Assembly (NCBI RefSeq): GCF_002287135.1
Contig: NZ_NESU01000004.1
Location: 1-64,000 of the forward strand
DNA: 64,000 nt
Source of the DNA: Helicobacter sp. TUL
Lineage (GTDB): Bacteria > Campylobacterota > Campylobacteria > Campylobacterales > Helicobacteraceae
Direction: 5' to 3'
Within the stretch, counting starts at the first letter, position 1. Each line of letters begins with the position of its first letter. This document shows, one piece after another, positions 55,188 to 64,000 of this stretch. Position numbers and translations under genes: made by a program. The notes below the pieces were generated by a model that was not told the origin of the DNA, ran no database searches, and worked only from the letters and a program-made list of their open reading frames with translations.

Positions 55188-57983
55188 CTACATATCTAAT
55201 CCTCCTTGAATCGCTACGCACATTTGCGTTTTGGCAGGATAGATAAGATAACCCTTTGTAGGCTTACCACTTAGCATACCTAAAAAATCTACATATTCTT
55301 TGACCTGCATAAAATGCTCATCTTTTGGAAGATGAGAGCTTTTGTAATCTAGCACAATCAGCTCATTATCATCTTGCAAAATAGCATCTACCCTAAAAAA
55401 TCTTCCATTATGCAAATATGATACCTCTGTATGCACCTTGCGAGATGTGTAAAGCTCCATAAATTCTTGATTATGGATTGCACGCAAAAATGTATCTTGC
55501 ACTGCTTGTAGCGTATGTTGTGGAAGCACAAAACCATAGAGATTGCGCGCGATGTGTTGCATTTGCTCTGTATCTTGTGGTGTGCATTGTTTCCCCAACA
55601 AATACTCAAAATAACTATGCAATGCCTTTCCAAAGAGGATAGATTCTATAGAAAATTCTTGTGGCTCATTATCAGATTCTATACGCATAAAATCCCCTTG
55701 TCTTCCAAGCTTTGGAAGTGGTGTATAGGGATTTTTTAGCACCTGTGTTTGTTTGGGTGTGTGTGGCGTAATCTCATTAGATTCTAAGCTCCCTTGTGTG
55801 CAAGGCGTAAGATTTAGGCGTTCAAAACGCGATTTGGCACTTTTGGCTGCAACAATAAGGCTTTGTTTTGCACGTGTAAAAGCAACATAGAGTTGATTAA
55901 GGCTTTCTATCTCATCTAGTGCATTTTTGGCGTCCTTGGCGGTTTTATACGCACTATCAATATTCTCTCGCCCACCATATGCATAATACGCATTCACTAA
56001 ATTAATGCCTTTATATTCATACACGATCTTGCTATATGATGTGCCAAGCTTTGTTTTTAGAGAATCACTAACAATAAGATGTTTAAACTCTAGTCCCTTA
56101 GATTTATGGATAGTCATAATCCTAATGCCATAAGAGCTTTCTTTTGGTGCATTGACTTCAAGTAACTCATAGGCTTGAAGAAAATCTTGTATGTTTTCAT
56201 ACTCACACGCCTGCTCCAAAAATCGCATACTTGCTACACACCCTAAATGCAAAGATTCTATAACTTCATACACATATTGTGCACAATTGGTTACAGAGGC
56301 AGGAAGTGGCGGATTCCAAAACAATTCCTTGCCCAAAAGTTTAGCTATATTGTATTTATAGAGTATATTTTGGGTATGGGCATAATACAAGGCATTGAGA
56401 ATCACATTGCACGGAAACGTATCAAAGAAATTTTGTGAAGTCTCAACAATAATTTGCAAATTAGGATCACGAAATTTGAGAAAATCACGCAACATCTCAA
56501 CTTCTTGATTTGTAAAAGTTACAATCGTAATTTCATCAAGTTTAGCGCCATGTTCTAATAACTCGCACACGCTTTGATAGATAATCTCACATACCTCATC
56601 ACTCATTGCTTGTGAATCTTGTGTGTTTGTAAATCGCACCGACACATAGCCTTGTGAATCTTGGTTTTTGAGTTTTTGGGGGATATAACTTGCCCCATAT
56701 TGTGCGCCAAAAATCGTATTAATAAACTCTAGCACATTATTACTTGAGCGATAATTATAGGCTAACTCATCAACTTTAAGTCTTTGTGCCATTGTGTCAA
56801 ATACCTCGCTAAAGCCTCCTCTAAAGCCATAAATACTCTGTTTTGTATCGCCCACCATAAATACACTACGATCTTGGATTCTTCCACTACCAGAGAGAAT
56901 CTCTTCAATCAATGGCAAGAGGATTTGGTATTGCACAACACTTGTGTCTTGAAACTCATCAAGCAAGATATGCATAATCTTATCATCAAGCCGAAAATAA
57001 AAAAACGCGCGATCGTGATGCGTGTATAACAACTCCAAAACCTTATATGTAATATCATGATAATTCAAAATATTTGTTTGACTAAGATAGGCATTTTTTA
57101 TGGCTCTAAATCTTTCAATATATAAAAACACGCGCGAAAAAATCTCATTTTCCTTGCAAGAAAAATATTGTCTAAGTAACTCTCGCAATGCTTCAAATTC
57201 TGAATCTAGGGATTGAATCTTTAACTTTTTAAAATAATGATATTGTGAGCCATCAATCACCCATTTTTTGGTAGCAAGAGTTTCTATTTTTGTGTCTGCA
57301 AAAGCATTAATCCTGCTTTGGCTAATCCCCTCGATATTTGTAATTTTTGCTTGTAAAAAGGCGACTTTAGATTCTATGGCTTGTGTGATTTGCTTTAGTG
57401 GCGTGTTTGTGGTGAAATGCGAAAAAACTTCCTCTAACTCATCATAATGCCACAAGATATCCAAAAAATTCAGAATCTTTTGGTTTGTGCCAAAATATTG
57501 ATCACAAAATCGCACAAAATCGCGTAATTCATTTGGACTAAAAGATTGCAAAAATCGCTCATAAATATCTTTTTGCGTATATCTACCAATCTTAAAATCA
57601 CTTGCCACACCCACATACCAGCAAAACTTTTGCAAAATCGTATAAAAGAATGAATCTAGCGTCGTAATGCGCGTATGTGCTTGATTAAATTCATCATAAA
57701 TGCGTGCGATGTGTTGCTGTATGAAGTCTTGGGTAATGCCATTTTTTTGGAGTTCTTTAAAAAATACATTCTCTGTAAGTGTGTTATTTTGTGTGTCTTG
57801 GAGGAGATTTTTTAGGCTTTGAGAGATTCTATGACGCATCTCGTGCGAGGCTTTGTTGGTGAATGTGAGCGTTAAAATCTCATAGGGCTTAGCACCCTTG
57901 CACAATAAATACACATAGCGCAACGCTAGAGCAAAAGTCTTGCCACTACCAGCAGAAGCCCTAAGCGCTAGATACTGCTCCAC
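55188..57983 (-). CDS. addA: AddA/RecB-like helicase-nuclease
   Basis: The helicase-nuclease subunit for double-strand break repair, 931 residues, near the size of the H. pylori AddA (HP1553). Motif I is ASAGSGKT at 9-16; ILTLTFTNKASHEMRHRI is motif Ia. Motif II lies in HILLDEFQDTSVVQYQIL near 332, followed by VFMVGDTKQSIYGFRGG (motif III), IMTIHKSKGLEFKHLI near 652 and LYVAFTRAKQSLIVAA near 703. The C-terminal nuclease core is FRVDAILQDDNELIVLDYKSS, a D...D-Y-K motif. The partner addB is not in the window. It lies 2 bases upstream of nothing else, but its start overlaps the DUF2156 gene end closely (gap of 2 bases). Confidence 0.88.
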   Translation of the reverse strand: MEQYLALRASAGSGKTFALALRYVYLLCKGAKPYEILTLTFTNKASHEMRHRISQSLKNLLQDTQNNTLTENVFFKELQKNGITQDFIQQHIARIYDEFNQAHTRITTLDSFFYTILQKFCWYVGVASDFKIGRYTQKDIYERFLQSFSPNELRDFVRFCDQYFGTNQKILNFLDILWHYDELEEVFSHFTTNTPLKQITQAIESKVAFLQAKITNIEGISQSRINAFADTKIETLATKKWVIDGSQYHYFKKLKIQSLDSEFEALRELLRQYFSCKENEIFSRVFLYIERFRAIKNAYLSQTNILNYHDITYKVLELLYTHHDRAFFYFRLDDKIMHILLDEFQDTSVVQYQILLPLIEEILSGSGRIQDRSVFMVGDTKQSIYGFRGGFSEVFDTMAQRLKVDELAYNYRSSNNVLEFINTIFGAQYGASYIPQKLKNQDSQGYVSVRFTNTQDSQAMSDEVCEIIYQSVCELLEHGAKLDEITIVTFTNQEVEMLRDFLKFRDPNLQIIVETSQNFFDTFPCNVILNALYYAHTQNILYKYNIAKLLGKELFWNPPLPASVTNCAQYVYEVIESLHLGCVASMRFLEQACEYENIQDFLQAYELLEVNAPKESSYGIRIMTIHKSKGLEFKHLIVSDSLKTKLGTSYSKIVYEYKGINLVNAYYAYGGRENIDSAYKTAKDAKNALDEIESLNQLYVAFTRAKQSLIVAAKSAKSRFERLNLTPCTQGSLESNEITPHTPKQTQVLKNPYTPLPKLGRQGDFMRIESDNEPQEFSIESILFGKALHSYFEYLLGKQCTPQDTEQMQHIARNLYGFVLPQHTLQAVQDTFLRAIHNQEFMELYTSRKVHTEVSYLHNGRFFRVDAILQDDNELIVLDYKSSHLPKDEHFMQVKEYVDFLGMLSGKPTKGYLIYPAKTQMCVAIQGGLDM

Positions 57984-57985
57984 AC

Positions 57986-58951
57986 TTATCCTTGTATGCT
58001 AACCTTAAATTTTTCAAGCAAAAACGCAGGTTGGTAGCTTTGCTTTGCTTTGCGCAATCCCTCTATACCCAAATCTTCTTCGCGATTGACCCACACACAA
58101 TCACTAAAACAATGTTGCAACACTTGCTGATTGATAGCTTGATAGATTCCGCGGTATTGTGAATCTGCTTTTTCAATATGCATAACAGCAACCTTGCCAG
58201 ATTTGTTTATATAAGATTCTCCACTTGATGGCTGTGTAAGATCACTTTGTTCATACGCCAAATTGCACGCAAGCACTTCACCAAAGCTAAATGCCCCAAC
58301 TTTTCCATCAATAAAAATCACGCCACCCTGTAGCCCTAGATTCTCATACGAATTGAGTGCATCTTGTATCCCAAGGTATTCAAATTGTAAGCCATCACTT
58401 TTATTTAGATTTGCCTCAAACCACTTCTCATATGCCTCAAGAATCGCAGGGATATTATGCGCACTAATTTCCTCAAACACAAAATTACCATATTCTTGCA
58501 AAAAAGCATTTAAATGATTTTTTTTCTTGTGGTATTTACGCCCATTGAGCGCAATAAGCTCTGCTACATCATAGATATAATCAAATTTTTCTCGCACCGC
58601 CACACTCTGCACCCCAAAATGTGAATCTATCGCACTAGCTTGCTGTTTGCTAAGTGAAGCAAGGTGCAATCCAAAACCAAGTGCGCGATAATGCGTCTTT
58701 AATGCCTCTAAAACGCGCAATGCATGGGAAATAGAAGATGCACCTATAGGGAAGAATACAAAAGGCTCACTACCCTGATAGCAGGTTTGAATAATCAGCG
58801 TATCTTGCAGCACCGCATAATGTATCTCTCGCGCATGACGCCACATAAAACAATTTGTAAAATTCATATCAGAAAGTGCGATATTATCTCGCATCATATA
58901 TTGCCCAAAAATCTTTTGCGCATCTAAAGTAATGGGTGAAAACTCAATCAT
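57986..58951 (-). CDS. DUF2156 (LPG-synthase C-terminal-like) protein
   Basis: A 321-residue cytosolic protein of the DUF2156 family, which has tandem GNAT-like folds as in the C terminus of lysyl-phosphatidylglycerol synthase. The N-terminal MIEFSPITLDAQKIFGQY and SDMNFTNCFMWRHAREIHYA are typical; further marks are KYHKKKNHLNAFLQEY near residue 138 and AFSFGEVLACNLAYEQSD near 218, with the end VNREEDLGIEGLRKAKQSYQPAFLLEKF. No membrane domain is present, so it is not a full LPG synthase. It might use aminoacyl-tRNA as donor, but the acceptor is unknown. It lies between pheA and addA in a tight operon. Confidence 0.85.
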   Translation of the reverse strand: MIEFSPITLDAQKIFGQYMMRDNIALSDMNFTNCFMWRHAREIHYAVLQDTLIIQTCYQGSEPFVFFPIGASSISHALRVLEALKTHYRALGFGLHLASLSKQQASAIDSHFGVQSVAVREKFDYIYDVAELIALNGRKYHKKKNHLNAFLQEYGNFVFEEISAHNIPAILEAYEKWFEANLNKSDGLQFEYLGIQDALNSYENLGLQGGVIFIDGKVGAFSFGEVLACNLAYEQSDLTQPSSGESYINKSGKVAVMHIEKADSQYRGIYQAINQQVLQHCFSDCVWVNREEDLGIEGLRKAKQSYQPAFLLEKFKVSIQG

Positions 58952-58969
58952 TTCCTCACCTTTATCATC

Positions 58970-60079
58970 TCATTCAAAATCAAACCCTGCAACATAGCTC
59001 CCAAGCCACTTTAATTCTTCTTTGCGCTTTGCAAAAAGTGCTTGGACATTTTCATCAAGATAATGTCCCTTAAAATCGATAAAAAAGCCAAAGGCAAAGC
59101 TATGCTTAGACTTAATAGGGCGAGAATCTATCTTTGTTAAATTGATACCAAAATGTTTAAAATCCTCTAACAAGCCAAAGAGTGCAGCCGTTTCCTTATA
59201 ATTTCGTAAAGTCGCAAACACAGAAGTTTTGTCATTACCGCTTGGTGCATTGACAAAATCACTCACCACCACAAAGCGTGTGCGATTATCGTGGGTATCC
59301 TCGATATTTTCAAACATTATAGGAATCTCATACAACTTAGCAGCAACCTTGGAGCAAATCGCCGCACTCTGTGGATCCTCACTTGCAATTTGCGCGGCTT
59401 TAGCTGTCGAATCTACAGAGATAAACTCCAATTCATCTAAATTATGTGATTTCAAAAATTCACTACATTGCCCAAATGCTATATCTTTGGAATAGATTCT
59501 ACGAAGCTGGCTTAAATGCTCACATCTAGAAATAAAGCTATGATGAATAGGGAGCACCAACTCTGCAATAATCTTTAAATCAGAGTTATTTAAGTGATCT
59601 ATGGTAGCACCAACTACGCCATTTGTGTTATTTTCAATAGGCACGACACCATATTTCACGCGTTTTTGCTCAAGTGCCTTAAAAACCGCAGGAATAGTAT
59701 TTAGCGCGATATATTCACTCATCGCACCAAATCTCTCTCGTGCTGCTTGATGTGTGTAGCTCCCAATAGGACCCAAAAACGCGACTTTTTGGCGCATTTC
59801 AAGATTGCGAGAAATTGCAAAAATTTCTTGATAAATCGCACTTACTGCCTTTTTATCCAAAAAGTCCTCATCTCCAAGCTCTGCACTCAAGCGCTCAATA
59901 ATCGCCCTCTCACGCTCTGGGCGATAGATAGAACTACCGCTTTGGTGCTTTTGCACTCCTACTTGATGCACAAGCTTCATACGATTTTTGAGTAATTGTA
60001 AAATTTGTGTATCAACCTCATCAATACTCTTGCGTAATGTCTGCAAATGCTTATCATCATTGATATTGTGCTGTGCCAT
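58970..60079 (-). CDS. pheA: Bifunctional chorismate mutase/prephenate dehydratase
   Basis: Makes phenylpyruvate from chorismate. The chorismate mutase domain (about 10-90) contains LRKSIDEVDTQILQLLKNRMKLVHQVG. The prephenate dehydratase domain has VAFLGPIGSYTHQAARERFG near residue 97, GVVPIENNTNGVVGATID near 141 and NRTRFVVVSDF near 260, where TRF is the substrate-binding triad. The C-terminal ACT domain has NLTKIDSRPIKSKH, the ESRP-type phenylalanine-feedback motif with Asp in place of Glu. The ATG at 60079 lies one base after the lysA stop; a GTG four codons earlier is also possible. No tyrA is nearby. Confidence 0.94.
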   Translation of the reverse strand: MAQHNINDDKHLQTLRKSIDEVDTQILQLLKNRMKLVHQVGVQKHQSGSSIYRPERERAIIERLSAELGDEDFLDKKAVSAIYQEIFAISRNLEMRQKVAFLGPIGSYTHQAARERFGAMSEYIALNTIPAVFKALEQKRVKYGVVPIENNTNGVVGATIDHLNNSDLKIIAELVLPIHHSFISRCEHLSQLRRIYSKDIAFGQCSEFLKSHNLDELEFISVDSTAKAAQIASEDPQSAAICSKVAAKLYEIPIMFENIEDTHDNRTRFVVVSDFVNAPSGNDKTSVFATLRNYKETAALFGLLEDFKHFGINLTKIDSRPIKSKHSFAFGFFIDFKGHYLDENVQALFAKRKEELKWLGSYVAGFDFE

Positions 60080-60080
60080 G

Positions 60081-61397
60081 TTATCGCCCACTTTCTAGAG
60101 AATCTACTGCCAACCCGCGCCTCTTTTCTAAGATTTCTAGCTCATCAGCCACCATAGTTTCAAAACGATCGGCAGGTTTAATAAGAAAATCTTTGTTATC
60201 TAGCACCCCTACTTCTGGAGCTCGTGCCCTTGTGTTATAGGTGTGTGCCATACTATAGCCATATGCTCCAGCATTTGCAAATGCAATAATATCACCATGT
60301 GCCAAAGGTGGTAACTCGACATTTTTTGCTAAAAAATCACTAGATTCACAAATCGCTCCAACAACATCAGCTTGTGAAAAAGTCTGTGTAGAGGTGGATT
60401 GTGGCGATGTTTCTTGTGAATCTTGGCATATTACACCATCTTTTTGCACAATCTGTATGGTATGGATAGCATCATAAAGAGCTGGGCGCATAAGATCATT
60501 CATCGCGGCATCAATGATAACAAAGCGCTTGTGTCCATTATCTTTTTCATACAGCACACTACTCACAAGCACGCCACTTTTACCCACGATATATCTACCT
60601 GGCTCGCAAATAATAGTCACATCAAGTCCGCGTAACGCATCTAAAATCACTTGCGCATAATCATATAATGAAATCTCGCACTCATCTGTATAGCGGATAC
60701 CTACGCCACCACCTACATCAAAAAAGCGAATATCAATCCTAAGCGCCAAAAGGCTATGGGTAAGCTCGGCAATTTTTTTAGCACCCTGCTTGATAGGATC
60801 TAAATCTGTGAGTTGTGAACCTATATGAAAATGTATGCCTATGGGCTCTATGTGGGGAGAATTTTTGGCAAAAATATACATTTGTTTAGCACTTTGAATA
60901 TCTACGCCAAATTTATTTTCATGTAAGCCTGTGGAAATATAAGGATGTGTTTTAGCATCGATATTGGGATTAACGCGCACAGAGATTCTCGCCACAACAC
61001 CCAAATCTTTGGCAATAGATTCTATACGCTCTAATTCTGCCCTGCTTTCGACATTTAAAAACAAAATATCACTCATCAATGCCTCGCGTATTTCATCATC
61101 ACGCTTACCCACGCCGCTATAAATAATTTTATATTTAGGGATTCCTGCCATAATTGCGCGTCGCACTTCACCGATAGACACACAATCCGCACCTGAACCA
61201 AGCTTAGCGAGGTGATTAATAATACTAAGATTAGAGTTTGCCTTTAGGGCATAACAAATGAGAGACTTGCGCGCCTTAAAAGCATTCTTAAAGGCTTCAA
61301 ATTGCGTGGTAATGGATTGAAAATCATATACATACAAAGGCGTGCCATATTGTTTTGCACAATGTGCAAGTAAGGCATTATCTAGGGAATTATCCAT
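60081..61397 (-). CDS. lysA: Diaminopimelate decarboxylase
   Basis: Converts meso-diaminopimelate to lysine using PLP. A type III-fold enzyme of 438 residues from the ATG at 61397, which has GGAG about 11 bases upstream; an earlier GTG at 61445 would add 16 residues. PLP lysine in SLICYALKANSN near residue 46; GADCVSIGEVRRA, FHIGSQLTDL, FFDVGGGVGIRYT, ICEPGRYIVGKSG and the late CESSDFLAKN with GAYGYSM are all present. About 20 Ser/Thr/Gln-rich residues (SQETSPQSTSTQTFSQ) are inserted before the ADVVGAICESSD motif compared with H. pylori LysA. Confidence 0.94.
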   Translation of the reverse strand: MDNSLDNALLAHCAKQYGTPLYVYDFQSITTQFEAFKNAFKARKSLICYALKANSNLSIINHLAKLGSGADCVSIGEVRRAIMAGIPKYKIIYSGVGKRDDEIREALMSDILFLNVESRAELERIESIAKDLGVVARISVRVNPNIDAKTHPYISTGLHENKFGVDIQSAKQMYIFAKNSPHIEPIGIHFHIGSQLTDLDPIKQGAKKIAELTHSLLALRIDIRFFDVGGGVGIRYTDECEISLYDYAQVILDALRGLDVTIICEPGRYIVGKSGVLVSSVLYEKDNGHKRFVIIDAAMNDLMRPALYDAIHTIQIVQKDGVICQDSQETSPQSTSTQTFSQADVVGAICESSDFLAKNVELPPLAHGDIIAFANAGAYGYSMAHTYNTRARAPEVGVLDNKDFLIKPADRFETMVADELEILEKRRGLAVDSLESGR

Positions 61398-61479
61398 AAT
61401 TGTTAAGGCTCCATAGGGGTTTTGATAAGCGGTTATTCTAACCACATAGCTTTAAAATAGCCTTAATCACAAAAAATAC

Positions 61480-62427
61480 CTACTCATCATATATCCTTAA
61501 AAATCTCGTGTGTTTGGGAATGCCATTTTTACTAAAACCTGTGTATTGATAGGTGATAATAGCGCCTATTTTTGGAGGATTGGTGCGCAAAGTGTCAGTA
61601 AGTCCGCTACCAATTTTAAATGTTATGTGTTTATTATGCCACGCTTTGGGTAGTGGCGCATCTGCATTGCTTTGTAAAATCTGCTCACACACAAGCGCAC
61701 CAATTTTTCCGTGTAATCGTCCATTTCCTTGTGTATAGCCCACCACCTTGCATTCACTATCGGTATGAGCTTTGAGTTTAAAGGCATTTTTGGCTCTACC
61801 AGCACGATACCCCAACTCATCAGGACGAATGATAAGCCCTTCTCCACCGCGCCCTAAAACTTCTTTTAACATAGTATGCACATATGTATCAAATGTGGTT
61901 TTGTCTTGGAGCTGTATAGTATGTTGTGTGATAAGATGTATATTTGGTGGCTTATGTGTGTCTATAAATTTTCTCACTTCTTCCAAACGCTCACTCAATG
62001 TGCAATCCCCTCCCTTAATTCCACAACTAGGAGAATCAAAGATAAGATACTGCACACTAGCCCATTGCTCACATATAGAATCTTTGGTATTGACAAGACC
62101 TTGAATCTCCTCAAACTTCCCATATCCTATCCATAATTCTCCATCAAGCCCAAAAGGTGGTAATTGTTGTAAAAAACACTGCGGTGCGGAAATGAGATTG
62201 CCTCTTTTGGTTTGTAAATGTTTTGAATCCCATACAGCACGAACTCCATCATATTTTTCACTCACCAAATAACGCACAGAATCTAACAATTGCTTTTGGT
62301 AGATTCTAAACTCTATAACCTCTAACCCAAAAGCATAACACGCACATATGCACATAATACCGACAACGCGACACATACCCTTGCTCCAAAATCCTAAACA
62401 CATCGCAAGTTTCTTGTATCGCATCAA
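61480..62427 (-). CDS. Exported minimal ATP-dependent DNA ligase (LigE type)
   Basis: A single-domain ATP-dependent DNA ligase of 315 residues. The N terminus has a positively charged start and a hydrophobic stretch (about 19-34, VVGIMCICACYAFG) that looks like a signal peptide. The adenylation lysine is K58 in SEKYDGVRAVWD; motif III is LDGELWIGYGKFEEIQG, motif IV RGGEGLIIRP and motif V KNAFKLKAHTDSECKVV. The OB domain follows with ITYQYTGFSKNGIPKHTRFLR. There are no extra binding domains, as in Haemophilus LigE. A role in sealing DNA in the periplasm, perhaps in uptake or biofilm DNA, has been proposed for the group. Confidence 0.85.
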   Translation of the reverse strand: MMRYKKLAMCLGFWSKGMCRVVGIMCICACYAFGLEVIEFRIYQKQLLDSVRYLVSEKYDGVRAVWDSKHLQTKRGNLISAPQCFLQQLPPFGLDGELWIGYGKFEEIQGLVNTKDSICEQWASVQYLIFDSPSCGIKGGDCTLSERLEEVRKFIDTHKPPNIHLITQHTIQLQDKTTFDTYVHTMLKEVLGRGGEGLIIRPDELGYRAGRAKNAFKLKAHTDSECKVVGYTQGNGRLHGKIGALVCEQILQSNADAPLPKAWHNKHITFKIGSGLTDTLRTNPPKIGAIITYQYTGFSKNGIPKHTRFLRIYDE

Positions 62428-62430
62428 AAC

Positions 62431-64000
62431 TTATGAGTGGGTGAGCACCTGTAAGTGTAGAGCTTGATGTTGTGTGGTAATTTTTACCTTGCCACCTTTT
62501 TTCAGTTTGCCAAAGAGAATTTCATCACTAAGTGGTAGTTTAATTTGCGTATCTATCAATCGTCGTATCTCACGAGCGCCTAAAGTATTATCCACACTTT
62601 GATTTGCTAAATATTGCAGTGCTTTAGAATCTGGCAACAATTCAATATTTTTACTTGCTAGATTCTCATTAAGATCCTCTAGATATTTTTGTGCGATCAA
62701 GCGATATTCTTCCACACCAAGAGCGCTAAAATGCACCACTCCATCAAGACGCGATCGAAATTCTGGAGAAAAAAGATGTTTAATCGCTCCTTCACTCCTG
62801 CCCTTATTATCAGCATTAAATCCTAGCGTATTGCCTTCCTTGCTTCCAGCGTTGCTTGTCATAATCACAATGACATTTTTAAAATCCGCACGATTACCTG
62901 CATTATCTGTCAAACTCGCAGAATCTAGCACCTGTAAAAGCACATTATAAATATCGCTATGTGCCTTTTCAATCTCATCAAGCAATAACACACAATAAGG
63001 ATGTTTTCGTATAGAATCTACAAGCAATCCCCCTTGCTCAAATCCCACATAACCTGCCGGTGCTCCAATAAGCCGAGATATAGAATGTGGCTCCATATAT
63101 TCACTCATATCAAATTTTACAAATGCAATCCCTAATGCCTTGGCAAGTTCTATGCTAAGCTCTGTTTTCCCTACACCGCTTGGTCCTGCAAATACAAAAC
63201 TTCCAATAGGCTTATTAGATTCACCTAAACCGGCTTTATTTTTCTTGATGACGCGCACAACTTCTGTAATTGCTTTATCTTGTGAAAAAATGCGTTTTTT
63301 TAGCGTTTTTTCTAAATTTTTAAGCACTTTGCTTTCATCACGATTGACTTGCGTTTTTGGGATATGCACACTCTTTGAGATGATAAGTTCAATATCTTTT
63401 GGCTTGATGACAGGGATAGAATCTGTGGCATTTATCTTAAAATATGCACCACTTTCATCAAGTAAATCAATTGCTTTATCAGGCAAAAACCTATCTGTAA
63501 TATAACGATGAGAGAGATCTACACAAGCGTGCAAGGCAGATTCTGTATATTTGACATTATGAAACTTTTCATAAATAGGCTTTAAACCCTCTAAAATCTT
63601 ATAACAATCTTCTACACTAGGTTCTTTAACTTCTACCTTACAAAAACGCCTCAAAAGTGCTTTGTCTTTGTCAAAAGTCTGTTTAAATTCATTAAAGGTT
63701 GTCGCACCAATGCAACGCAAAGATCCATTAGCCAAAGCGGGTTTAAGGAGATTGGAGGCATCAAGACTTGAGCTATTTGCTGCACCAGCACCTACAATCG
63801 TGTGTATCTCATCAATAAATACAATACTATTTGGAATTGCTTCAAGTTCGGTTAGCACACCCTTAAGGCGTTTTTCAAAATCTCCGCGATATTTACTTCC
63901 AGACACCATAGCGGCAAGATCAAGCATAAAAATCTGTGCATTATGCAAGGCTTGTGGCACTCGTTTTTTGCTAATCTCTAATGCTAATCCTTCGGCTATC
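62431..64000 (-). CDS. clpA: ATP-dependent Clp protease ATP-binding subunit ClpA (partial, 5' end off the window)
   Basis: The frame runs through the window edge, so the N-terminal ClpN domain and the first Walker A are missing. Visible are the end of the first AAA+ domain (LDLAAMVSGSKYRGDFEKRLKGVL, FIDEIHTIVGAGAANSSSLDASNLLKPALANG) and the whole second domain: GPSGVGKTE Walker A, the pore-loop GAPAGYVGFEQGG, LLLDEIEKAHSDIYNVLLQVLDSASLTD and ARE sensor motif GAREIRRLI. A TLGF loop follows TSNAGSKEGN, in the position of the IGL/IGF ClpP-docking loop, so it should partner ClpP. The missing coiled-coil middle domain separates ClpA from ClpB. The stop lies 3 bases before the ligase start, so the genes are coupled. 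Confidence 0.93.
   Translation of the reverse strand, partial: IAEGLALEISKKRVPQALHNAQIFMLDLAAMVSGSKYRGDFEKRLKGVLTELEAIPNSIVFIDEIHTIVGAGAANSSSLDASNLLKPALANGSLRCIGATTFNEFKQTFDKDKALLRRFCKVEVKEPSVEDCYKILEGLKPIYEKFHNVKYTESALHACVDLSHRYITDRFLPDKAIDLLDESGAYFKINATDSIPVIKPKDIELIISKSVHIPKTQVNRDESKVLKNLEKTLKKRIFSQDKAITEVVRVIKKNKAGLGESNKPIGSFVFAGPSGVGKTELSIELAKALGIAFVKFDMSEYMEPHSISRLIGAPAGYVGFEQGGLLVDSIRKHPYCVLLLDEIEKAHSDIYNVLLQVLDSASLTDNAGNRADFKNVIVIMTSNAGSKEGNTLGFNADNKGRSEGAIKHLFSPEFRSRLDGVVHFSALGVEEYRLIAQKYLEDLNENLASKNIELLPDSKALQYLANQSVDNTLGAREIRRLIDTQIKLPLSDEILFGKLKKGGKVKITTQHQALHLQVLTHS

Noticed and set aside
1-64000. CRISPR arrays, tRNA or rRNA genes
   Set aside because: No regularly spaced repeats and no cloverleaf-like or rRNA sequence were seen in the intergenic regions on reading both strands.

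Overview
The window reads as chromosomal DNA of a Campylobacterota bacterium, most likely an enterohepatic Helicobacter. The DNA is AT-rich and densely packed. The run yraN, hom, aminotransferase, two proteins of unknown function, rlmB, rsmI, rpmE matches an order I know from Campylobacter jejuni (Cj0148c to Cj0155c). A PutA/PutP pair, a paired dynamin-like locus, an AddA-type helicase and a GMP synthase with a large insert also fit this class. Assignments come from reading translations and motifs; no database search was run.

Layout. 84-9388: a chemoreceptor, then a minus-strand housekeeping block (ferredoxin, YraN, homoserine dehydrogenase, PLP aminotransferase, two cell-envelope proteins of unknown function, two rRNA methyltransferases, ribosomal protein L31). 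9549-10904: a SafE/DsbD-like membrane protein and a DinB-fold protein. 11163-16119: a 2-methylcitrate cycle operon (prpB, prpC, prpD) ending in a CoA-transferase that probably replaces PrpE. 16266-21735: a glycosyltransferase, thiG, fused NAD(P)HX repair enzyme and accC on the minus strand, and divergent lolA. 21839-26689: two small proteins and a pair of dynamin-like GTPases. 26777-38145: a catabolic region with a CitE-like lyase, a GntR/FCD regulator, putA, putP with an enlarged loop, and tcuC-tcuA-tcuB for tricarballylate or a related tricarboxylate.

38551-50335 is the accessory hot spot around guaA. On the minus strand it holds a DpnII-type GATC restriction-modification pair, a second small PD-(D/E)XK nuclease and a nuclease-helicase fusion. 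Next comes a pair of overlapping DUF262 (GmrSD-like) genes, bracketed by a perfect 35-bp direct repeat made from the last codons of guaA. guaA itself carries about 360 extra residues comprising a GNAT-like domain and a complete 3-methyladenine glycosylase (Tag) domain. A HARE-HTH protein resembling HrgA and the decayed start of a radical SAM gene follow.

50336-64000 returns to ordinary genes on the minus strand: aldo/keto reductase, MFS transporter, YhcC-type radical SAM protein, purF, addA-like helicase-nuclease, DUF2156 protein, pheA, lysA, an exported ATP-dependent DNA ligase and clpA, which runs off the window end.

The best candidate for an undescribed system is the DUF262 pair as a minimal cargo element at the guaA 3' end, beside the R-M, nuclease and helicase operon. 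The hexamer AGATTC/GAATCT, frequent in core genes and scarce in putA and the R-M operon, gives an independent hint that those parts were acquired.
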